From: Actinidia chinensis
Lineage: Eukaryota; Streptophyta; Magnoliopsida; Ericales; Actinidiaceae
Assembly (NCBI GenBank): GCA_009663005.1
Contig: VIGQ01001786.1
Span: forward strand, 20,001 to 35,000
Direction of reading: 5' to 3'
Length of the DNA: 15,000 nt
A model generated the notes under the pieces. That model was not told the DNA's origin, ran no database searches, and saw nothing but the letters and a program-made list of their open reading frames with translations. Below, in pieces: positions 9,120 through 15,000 of this stretch (position 1 is the stretch's first letter; each line of letters opens with the position of its first letter). Made by a program: the position numbers and the translations under genes.

Positions 9120-9255
9120 CAATTTTTAGGGACTAAATAGAAACTTTAGCCAAATTACAGGTGTATGGTAGTAAAATTACCCTCTAAAGATTGAGATTGT
9201 TGATCTTTAAGCGCTTGCCCTTTCTTCAAATTCTTAACGGGTTAGTAATAGTGAA
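9120..9255. repeat. Truncated relative of the 9659-10092 foldback element
   Basis: GGGACTAAATAGAAACTTTAGCC...GTAAAATTACCC (9130-9182) resembles an end of the foldback element in inverse orientation. CAAATTCTTAACGGGTTAGTAA (9227-9248) resembles CAAATTCTTAACGAGTATTAAC (9932-9953). Order differs from the intact copy, so this is a rearranged or partial copy. Confidence 0.4.
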
Positions 9256-9658
9256 CTACACTAACATAATGAGAATATATGTCAATTAAAAAATTAAATA
9301 AAGAACCAACAGGAATATGTTGATCAAACTATAGGGACCAATAATGAACTCTTCAATTGGAATGGAGAGAGGGGAGATACCTTGTCTTGACCCGGAGTTT
9401 CGTTTACAGCAATAATCCAAAATGAGGTTACTCCCTCTTCTTGTATTGAATTTTTTTTTTTGAAAAATTCGGACATTCTCCTCTTCATATGGAAGTTCCA
9501 TTTCGGAGAATCCGAAGGCATGACTTTATTAAATCCAATGCTTGAGATTTCATTTAAATAATACTATATAGAAATAGGGTAAAAGAAAAAAAACTATATA
9601 TTTCTTGTTAATTTTTTTGAACGAACATAGAATTTTACACATACCAAAAAAGAATAAT
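9256..9658. other. AT-rich stretch, no supported gene
   Basis: Two overlapping minus-strand frames (within 9286-9521) have no family resemblance. A phrase ACTATAGGGACCAATAATGA near 9328 matches the style of the neighbouring foldback-element fragments. Nothing else is seen. Confidence 0.5.
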
Positions 9659-10092
9659 GCGTAAATTCACCAATGGTCTTTGTAGTTAACTAAAGTTTTA
9701 CTTTTACCTTTAAAGCTTCACTTAAAACAAATTAGAAACTTGCAGTTTGATTTGTTTTCCAATGTAGTCCTATGTAAGAAACCGTTAATAATTTATACGG
9801 AGACAAGCATTGAAAACTCACATCGCTAATAGGGACCACAGTGAAACTTTATCCCAACTCAAAGGACCAATATGGGTTAAAAATATATCTAAAACGGGTT
9901 GGTAATGTGAGATTGAAGTGCGTATTTCTATTCAAATTCTTAACGAGTATTAACAGAGAGGCTTTATTAAACCAAATCGAAACTGCAGGGTTTATATTGT
10001 TTCAATTTAAAACTCTAAGGACCCAAAAGTGGGGGGGGGGGGGGGGGAAAACTTTTGGTAAAAACTATCGGGAATAGTGATGAAATTTACAT
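9659..10092. mobile_element. Foldback transposon with long imperfect inverted repeats
   Basis: The left end GTAAATTCACCAATGGTC (9661-9678) and the inverse of the right end (GTAAATTTCATCACTATTCC) align over about 42 bp at roughly 70 percent by eye. The similarity reappears further in: TTGCAGTTTGATTTG near 9739 against the inverse of CAAATCGAAACTGCA near 9975. Flanking 8-mers AGAATAAT (9651-9658) and ACAATAAT (10093-10100) match at 7 of 8 bases, a plausible target duplication. A 17-G run (10031-10047) interrupts the right arm. There is no transposase frame. An 8-bp duplication would suit hAT, but the class is unsure. Confidence 0.45.
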
Positions 10093-10204
10093 ACAATAAT
10101 AGACTTCCGTACTGAGTCCGAAGGGTTTATGGGTTATAGGTACTTCAGTACCCAAAAAAAGTTGTGTTTGCAGATTGCAATCCAACAAAGATGGTTGCGG
10201 ATTC

Positions 10205-10540
10205 TTTTTTTTACTTCATGCTTTGATTTTTCAAGACTTCAACAACGACTTCTTCATGGAGGGCCGGTTACGGGGTCTGGTCGAGGCAGTGTAGGGTAAG
10301 TTTTTAGCAGTCAGTGTTGCCGCCTTAAGAGGGATATTGTCCTTCGATTCGTGCATCCATGACTAATTTGAGCCCCCTTTCTTTGCGGAGAAGGGGCTTT
10401 GCCCAGTCAACTAATTTACTCTGCTCCCTGGGGCGATTTCTATCGAGTGCGCGTAGACCCGACATCATCTCCAGCAGCACAACACCGAAACCATACACGT
10501 CGCTCTTCACGTATAAACGTCCTGTTGCAATATGATTTTT
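10205..10540 (-). pseudogene. Kinase exon E: IATGRLYVKSDVYGFGVVLLEM to RPSMK
   Basis: IATGRLYVKS runs into SDVYGFGVVLLEM (10464-10504), SGLRALDRNRP, LVDWAKPLL and MDARIEGQYPS, ending at an in-frame TAA near 10330. In the same frame come two more stops and KLTLHCLDQ; RPSMK (about 10250-10265) is in another frame and EEVVVEVLK in the first again. The upstream TYGYAAPEY part is not recognisable, so the original 5' end of this exon is lost or disrupted. This is the best-preserved exon. Confidence 0.9.
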
Positions 10541-10865
10541 GACATGAGAACTAACTCGTCCGGAAAATGATGTACAAAATTAAATTATAGGAACGACTAA
10601 ACTGCCACATTAGTTTGCAAAAGAACATTTTTTCCACTAGGTAGGATGACGTTTTTGTCATCTTTTTTTTTTCTTTCCTCTTTTTTTTTTTTTCATCATA
10701 AATCTTTTCAGCTAGAAAACACATGCACTAGTTCATGGATCAAGCACATCTCTAGGATTATTTCCATGTTCATTCCCTAACTTATTTAGTGGATTTTTGT
10801 TTAACCCTTAATTCGTTTTTTCTGTTTAATTTTTATTTTTTTTCTGGTTTACATGAAAACAAAAA

Positions 10866-11766
10866 CTTGTTTGGTATTGTTAAAAATAAATGAAAATAAA
10901 ACTAACACTTTCCCTATTTTTGAAAATATTGAAAACAAGAAAAGTTATTTTTCGTTTTTGTTTACCAAAAAATTTTCATTCAAATTTTTTATCCAAATTT
11001 TTTTCAACCACCTCCTCCCCACCACCGCACCGCCACCCCACTCTCCACCTCACCACCACCAGCACCACCAACCACCACCTCCACCACCACCACCCCACCG
11101 CCACCCATCCACCGTCCAACCACATCGCACCCACCACCTCCACACCACCACCTCCAACCACATCGCCGCCCATCCCCCCCCTCCCACCCCCACCCCCCCC
11201 CTCCCACCACCTCCTTCTCCCCCATCCCCCCACCCCCACCCCCCCCCTCCACCTCCCCACCACCTCCACCTACTCCCCCTCCACCTCCACCTCCTCCACC
11301 ACCGCCACCTCCCCACCTCCAACCACGACCCGCCGCCACCACCTCCAACCTCCACTCCAAACCACCGCCACCACCACCAACACAACTCCCACCGCCACCC
11401 GCCACCCGCCCCGTCTCCTCCACCACCCCCCCTTCCCACCACATCACCCTTCTCCACTACCCCCCTCCACCCACCCCCGCCTCCCCACCGCCCTGGTCCA
11501 CCCCCCCCCTCCTTTTCCGCCCCGTCCTCTACCACCCCACCGCTAACCGTCTACCAACCACTACTAACCCACCTAAACCGCCATCCATCTCTTTTTTGAA
11601 ATAGGTTTTCAAAAAGGTGAAAACAATATATTTTTATTTTAAATAGTTTAAAAATATGTGGACACAAACGTATTTTTAATTTCCTTGTTTTACAAAAATT
11701 AAACAAAACAAAACAAAAATTAAACAAACACAAAAAATAGAAAAATGAAAACGTTACCAAACATCC
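10866..11766. mobile_element. Inverted-repeat element carrying a C-rich minisatellite
   Basis: The left end TGTTTGGTATTGTTAAAAAT (10868) and the inverse of the right end TGTTTGGTAACGTTTTCATT (right arm ending 11763) share TGTTTGGTA and continue into AT-rich, TTTTGAAAA-containing arms on both sides (about 10866-11000 and 11600-11766). The ends resemble plant MITEs beginning TTTGGTAACGTTTTC as I recall them. Its right end abuts the LTR primer-binding-site remnant at 11767. I see no clear target duplication and no transposase. Confidence 0.5.
11005..11590 (+). repeat. C-rich, G-poor CCACC/CCTCC minisatellite block
   Basis: Nearly 600 bp of irregular CCACCA, CCACCT and CCCCCAC-type units, almost free of G and with few T on the plus strand. 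It yields long proline/histidine-rich frames on plus and glycine/tryptophan-rich frames on minus, all artefacts of composition. The minus strand is G-rich with many G-runs and could form G-quadruplexes; the plus strand could form i-motifs. Confidence 0.9.
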
Positions 11767-11771
<5 letters not shown>

Positions 11772-11798
<27 letters not shown>

Positions 11799-11829
11799 CC
11801 TCTGCCAACATCAATCACACACACAAGCC

Positions 11830-11860
<31 letters not shown>

Positions 11861-12240
11861 ATCCACGGAGAGGAAACAATAATTCACTATTTCAGGAATG
11901 AATTATAATGATTACAATAGGGAGGAGCTCATCTCCACTCCCTCTCAGCACTCTCTCTCATCTCTCTATCTCGCAGTCTTTGCTCTCTAACCTACTCTCA
12001 CAGCTCACACCCTCTCTACTCTCTGTGCTCTCAAGGCACATAGCAAATCCTACCCACACAACAACCCCGCCCCTCTGCACACAGCAACAAGCTTGTGCTC
12101 TCAGTAACCCCCAAGTATTACATTTCTCTGCACCGTACTCCTCTCTTCTGGCAACCTTCTCAATTTATAGGCCTCAGAGAAGAGAAGATGAGCTCATGGC
12201 TGAGCTCATGCGTGCCTCCATTCTTGACCATTGAAGCCTC
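11772..12240 (-). mobile_element. Ty1/copia-type LTR fragment (minus strand)
   Basis: Read on the minus strand: a TATA box (12169-12163), a purine-rich leader, TTGTAATC near 11915, then the block CCGTGGATGTAGGC and GCCGAACCACGTAAATC (11831-11868). As I recall, that block is widespread in the R/U5 part of plant copia-type LTRs. The sequence ends GGGCACAACA at 11772, and the next five bases are ATTGG, the start of a typical TTGGTATCAGAGC initiator-Met tRNA primer-binding site, after which a different element begins. The U3 start is not defined; 12240 is a minimum. No gag-pol is present. Confidence 0.65.
12163..12169 (-). promoter_or_regulatory. TATA box of the copia-type LTR
   Basis: TATAAAT on the minus strand within CCTATAAATTGAGAAGG lies about 300 bp upstream of the conserved CCGTGGATGTAGGC block, the usual U3-to-R arrangement. 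Confidence 0.6.
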
Positions 12241-12357
12241 CATCTGTGACTCTTCTACTTCTTAGCAGCCCGTAGCAGCTTTCTCTGATAGCGCTGTCAA
12301 AGCTCTCTTCTCTTCTTTCTTCTTCTTCCTTTTTCATTCGCCCTTCTCGTTCCTTTT

Positions 12358-12401
<44 letters not shown>

Positions 12402-12616
12402 GCCACTATGTCCCTCTCTGAAGCTTTTAGCTTCAACACAAGCCTCCTCATTAAGGCTTTGGTTCTGAGTTTCTTCTCCCGTACATCTTCTTCAAGTTGG
12501 TCCCAACCCAGAGCCACTCTCTCATCATGCCTATATGTTGGAACAACCCTGTGTTCAATGCCATTATCTGATCTGCAACAAACACTCATCTCAATTGTGC
12601 TACATGATGGACACAC
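12206..12616 (-). CDS. Hypothetical charged coiled-coil-like open frame, doubtful
   Basis: A 136-codon ATG-to-stop frame. Residues about 38-105 are rich in Lys, Arg and Glu (for example WDQLEEDVREKKLRTKALM) with a Glu/Lys-rich end, consistent with a helical, possibly coiled-coil region. I do not recognise it. It lies immediately upstream of the LTR TATA box on the same strand, so it could be U3 sequence, captured host sequence or chance. The opposite strand is also open for 99 codons (12360-12659), which weakens the case. No introns or second copy are visible. Confidence 0.2.
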
Positions 12617-12630
12617 CTCGTGTCCAATGC
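12515..12630 (+). repeat. Diverged tandem repeat, period about 68 bp
   Basis: CACTCTCTCATCATGCCTAT and onward (12515-12561) aligns with CACTCATCTCAATTGTGCTA and onward (12583-12630). Both contain GGA(A)CA(A/C)-CC...GTG(T)TC(C)AATGC. The copies differ at many bases, so this is an old duplication. Confidence 0.5.
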
Positions 12631-12757
12631 ATGTCTCTGAGTATCTAGTTCACGTTTAGTTGTTGAAGTTCGTTTTCCAATCACATACCTAAGGACATAA
12701 GAGAAACTAATCACCCTGTTAAAATATATGCTGGCGCAAAGCTAACCAGATTTTCAC

Positions 12758-12843
12758 CCCATAACTCCGTGTCGCACACATAGTGTTCTCACCTGCGGGC
12801 CCAACCTTTGCTAAGCAAATTCGAGATTTTTGCATGTTAAGCT
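12758..12843 (-). pseudogene. Kinase exon D: AKIS...LAKVGPAGENT activation segment
   Basis: HAKIS is followed, after a shift, by LAKVGPAGENT (about 12782-12816), corresponding to NAKISDFGLAKxGPxGxxTHVxTRVMG. The DFG motif itself is damaged (TCGAATTTGC). A CAG acceptor lies at 12846-12844, and the exon ends at TATGGG|GTGAAA (GT at 12757-12756), where RLCK-VII genes often have an intron after VMG. Confidence 0.8.
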
Positions 12844-12968
12844 CTGTGAACAGCAAAAAAGAAGCACCAAAGGTTTCAATAATACATATGGCTTTGGCGC
12901 TCCTTAAGGCTTCGAATAATTATCAAATCTCCAATTAATTAACTTATGAGCTTGATCTGTAAGACCAC

Positions 12969-13124
12969 CTCTCAAGCAGTATAAATTAGATGCTTGAAGT
13001 CCCGGTGAAATGACTTGTTTTCTCCGCGTGTGCAGAAAGCAAGGCCCTTTGCTGAGTCAATGGCTATTTTGAGCCCGTAGTCCCAAGAAAAAGAGTGTCA
13101 GTTGGTGAATGGCTATTTTCTTCT
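12969..13124 (-). pseudogene. Kinase exon C: WD.GLKIAI...HRDFK catalytic loop
   Basis: WDYGLKIAIDSAKGLAF (about 13038-13088) matches the WDxRLKIAxGAAxGLAFLH segment. TRGENK and then HRDFK (12993-13007) follow; HRDFK carries the catalytic Asp and conserved Lys of subdomain VIb. One base is missing after HRDFK, before a SNL-like end. GAGAG|GTGGTC at 12969/12968 is a possible donor. The start near 13124 is set by a TTGAAG acceptor and is approximate. Confidence 0.85.
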
Positions 13125-13227
13125 TCAACCAAAACGAAAAAAAAAATCACAATCAATATAATATTACTAGCAAGTTTCTTTTTTATATATTTTTCTATTA
13201 TCTATGTCTAGGATCAATTCATCTTAC

Positions 13228-13384
13228 GTCGGAAAGATGGTTTTCCAAGCTTCCTCTCTGCATAACTCGTTACAAGTAGCGCTCTTGATCCTCGAAACAG
13301 TAACCCAACAGCTTTTTTTTTTTTTTTTTAAAAAAAACCCAAGTTAGGATGAGAAGGCATCCAAAAAATCTACTTGCCGACTGC
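13228..13384 (-). pseudogene. Kinase exon B: SHPNL, KLLGYCFEDQ, MQRGSLENHL
   Basis: A QS.VDFL stretch precedes SHPNL (13339-13355). A T8A17 tract (minus strand) then intervenes before KLLGYCFEDQERYL (about 13273-13314). An in-frame TAA replaces the V of the expected LVYEYM. MQRGSLENHL follows (GSLENHL at 13234-13254), and the exon ends at a GTAAGA donor (13227-13222). Confidence 0.85.
13313..13337 (+). repeat. T17A8 homopolymer insertion in kinase exon B
   Basis: Seventeen T followed by eight A on the plus strand lie exactly between the codons for HPNL and KLLGYC, which are adjacent (HPNLVKLLGYC) in RLCK-VII kinases. The tract was therefore inserted or expanded after the exon stopped being constrained. 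Confidence 0.9.
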
Positions 13385-14583
13385 CTTTCAATAAAGAAAG
13401 AAACCGTCCATTAGACTCACTAAAAATTGAAGATCAAGAACTTTTCAATCACAAAACTGGGACTTGACCATGCTGTGTATTTGATTTTCTAATTCTGAAA
13501 CCGTAGTTTTATAATATAACATAATAGATATTTCCACGAGTTACTAGCAGGATCGCTACTTACCTAAATACATAATGTGTCATAATGTTTCCTTGAGTAC
13601 ATTTTTACCATCAAATAAGTAATGTTGGGCACTGCCTATGATGTGTAAACAAGTGAAATATGAGTAGATAAAGTACAATAGAAGCAAGAATCGCATATTA
13701 CCATCAGTTTATAATTCTATATATCCAAAAATAGTACACAAATCCTAGTCAATATTAGTGTTAGGAGAGGATCGTTGTCAAATTGATAATAGGTTGAGTA
13801 CCTCTAGACTAGTATACTAAGTTTGAGTGACTTAGGGGAGTAATGTTGAACAAAGTCTACCTTTTAGTCTTTGGAGCCCGTACAGAAGTTTAATGCAGCC
13901 TAATTAAGAGTTTTTCCCTATGAGCTATATACAAGCCGACCTTAAAAACTGTGGGGCGTGGGCTAAGCCTATTAAACCTGGCAATCTCTACTATCGTGAA
14001 CTTGCAGTTAAAGAAACCAAGCAATCAAACCATATAAAAGGGTGACCACAAGGCTTTTGGTACCTACCCCTTGAAAACAATATGTTCAACATTTCCCTAC
14101 AAGCCCATGTCATTCCTAGACAAACACCTCATTAAGCACGTAACCAAAAATGATCTCATTATATGCATCGAGTAGTTTATCAAAAAAAAAGTCCCCATGA
14201 TGTCACATCAACGACCGTACGCCTATTGTAAAATCAAAGAATCCCTAGTCAATTTCAAAATCATTGTCTAGATGAATCAACTTATCACTGTGGGTGTAAA
14301 ATGTCATTACCGTTTAAATTCAGATGACGTTTTTTAGAAATTTAGGGCTACTTTAATTCTCCTTGACAAAATAACATTCTCAAACTACAAGTATTAACTG
14401 TAAAAAACAATAATAAATTTATATTGGGCCGTATATACCGAATATAAAATCCCTAATTGAGGAACTGGGACCCTAAATAGCGTTTCCATCAACTATCTAA
14501 ATATTAAGTTATCGGTATCTCATTAAGAATTCGTAAAAATCCTACAAAACTACTTTCGAACTGACGCAGTTAGTACAGATTAC
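13385..14583 (-). other. Intron between kinase exons A and B, about 1.2 kb
   Basis: The intron is AT-rich with no recognisable coding sequence or element ends. It begins at the GTAATC donor and ends at a pyrimidine-rich acceptor (TTTCTTTCTTTATTGAAAG, minus strand) next to 13385. Confidence 0.55.
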
Positions 14584-14806
14584 CTTCCCTTATTTAAATC
14601 CTGCACACTTTCATCGGTTTAGCCTCTTGATGGCACAACCATAAACCATATCCAACCGAGACGGTGACAAAGTCGTCTCATCATCGAACCCATCCCTTTG
14701 TACACGGATCCAAACCACCCACTCCCAAATCACTTCCGGCTCGAAACCTTCGTAGCACTCTTCAAAATCCGAAAAACTATAAACCCCTCAATTTGTTTCC
14801 GTCCGA
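14584..14806 (-). pseudogene. Kinase exon A: N-lobe with glycine loop and ATP lysine
   Basis: SDGNKLR (14786-14806) leads into YSFSDF, then EGFEPE and, after a shift, SDLGVGG (the glycine loop, about 14706-14731). KGWV (14687-14698) follows, then after another shift DDETTLSPS and AIKRLN (14617-14634), holding the VAIK-type lysine. Then comes a stop and a DESVQ-like end. AAG|GTAATC at 14584/14583 is a good donor site. At least two frameshifts and one stop are present. Confidence 0.8.
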
Positions 14807-14807
14807 A

Positions 14808-15000
14808 AGCCAAGGCACTCACAAGGCTTGCCACCACCCTACATCAGCCATTGTAGGCCGTCCATTTGGACACATGTAAGCATTTAATAGCAACTTCAGC
14901 AAACAGCATAGGCGCTTTGGCGTGATATTTGTCCTCAAAATGGGGTTAAATGATCTTATCGGTTGTTTTTCTCTTTCATGCACTGTTTGTGCCCATAGAC
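14808..15000 (-). pseudogene. Second kinase: C-lobe end fused upstream of the RLCK N-lobe (partial)
   Basis: On the minus strand, running in from the window edge: KII.PILR-like and GQIS-like strings, then FAEVAIKCLHVS (about 14865-14905), then after a one-base shift PNGRPTMADV (about 14840-14866), then VVASLVSALA (14808-14837). This is the subdomain X-XI end of a receptor-like kinase, closest by eye to CrRLK1L/FERONIA-like kinases. The next codons, in another frame, are SDGNKLR of the RLCK-VII N-lobe. No intergenic space, poly-A signal or intron separates the two, suggesting a two-kinase ancestor. At least two frameshifts are present. The rest lies outside the window. Confidence 0.65.

Larger units (their letters stand above)
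10205..14806 (-). pseudogene. RLCK-VII (PIX13/PBL-like) Ser/Thr kinase pseudogene, five exon remnants
   Basis: On the minus strand the remnants follow the order of an RLCK subfamily VII kinase domain: N-lobe with glycine loop and the AIKRLN lysine, then SHPNL/KLLGYC, GSLENHL, GLKIAI, HRDFK, AKVGPAGENT, IATGRLYVKS, SDVYGFGVVLLEM, MDARIEGQYPS, RPSMK. RLCK-VII proteins are cytoplasmic or membrane-tethered kinases that relay signals from receptor kinases, often in immunity (family knowledge). Splice-site remnants sit where members of this family have introns, so this is a decayed genomic gene and not a retrocopy. Every exon carries at least one frameshift, and stops are present, so no kinase can be made. 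The last intron is swollen to about 2.2 kb by transposable elements. PIX13/PIX7/NAK-like is the closest group I recall. Confidence 0.85.

Noticed and set aside
10853..11599. Long proline/histidine-rich frames (and minus-strand Gly/Trp-rich frames) resembling extensin or PERK proteins
   Set aside because: They arise from a CCACC/CCTCC minisatellite that is open in several frames at once. There is no signal peptide, SPPPP repeat order or kinase attached.
14664..14879. 71-codon plus-strand frame
   Set aside because: It is antisense to the kinase glycine-loop exon and the upstream C-lobe on the minus strand.

Overview
This window looks like nuclear DNA from a flowering plant, most likely a eudicot; I cannot name the species. 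The evidence is long AT-rich stretches with little coding capacity, several classes of plant transposable-element remnants, and broken plant receptor-like kinase exons with recognisable GT-AG splice-site remnants. I see no intact protein-coding gene, no rRNA or tRNA gene, no CRISPR array and no bacterial-type operon.

Layout from left to right. Positions 1-1658 are AT-rich with no convincing gene. Positions 1659-2562 are a Tourist/PIF-Harbinger-like inverted-repeat element with nested inverted repeats and a (TA)n(GA)n microsatellite. Positions 3190-3950 look like a degenerate LTR, with a 90-bp tandem duplication upstream of a TATA-like box. Positions 4080-4475 (minus strand) are the C-lobe of a receptor-like kinase pseudogene. 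Positions 4987-6583 are a non-autonomous hAT-like element with 12-bp terminal inverted repeats and GGCACG-rich arms; it sits inside one copy of a 113-bp tandem duplication. A short MITE (7003-7225), a tRNA-derived SINE-like element on the minus strand (about 8080-8295) and a foldback element (9659-10092) follow.

The right third (10205-15000) is dominated by one shattered kinase locus on the minus strand. Five exon remnants of a receptor-like cytoplasmic kinase of the RLCK-VII (PIX13/PBL-like) type can be followed from the N-lobe (about 14806) to the end of the kinase domain (about 10205). They carry stops, frameshifts and a T17A8 insertion. The intron before the last exon holds a minus-strand Ty1/copia-type LTR fragment, cut at its primer-binding site by an inverted-repeat element that contains a strikingly C-rich, G-poor block (about 11005-11590). 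Directly upstream of the RLCK N-lobe, with no visible spacer, is the C-lobe of a second receptor-like kinase running off the window end. The ancestral gene may therefore have encoded two kinase domains in tandem.

Nothing here is expected to make a working protein today. The interest lies in the possible tandem-kinase ancestor and in the well-preserved structural record of transposon insertions.
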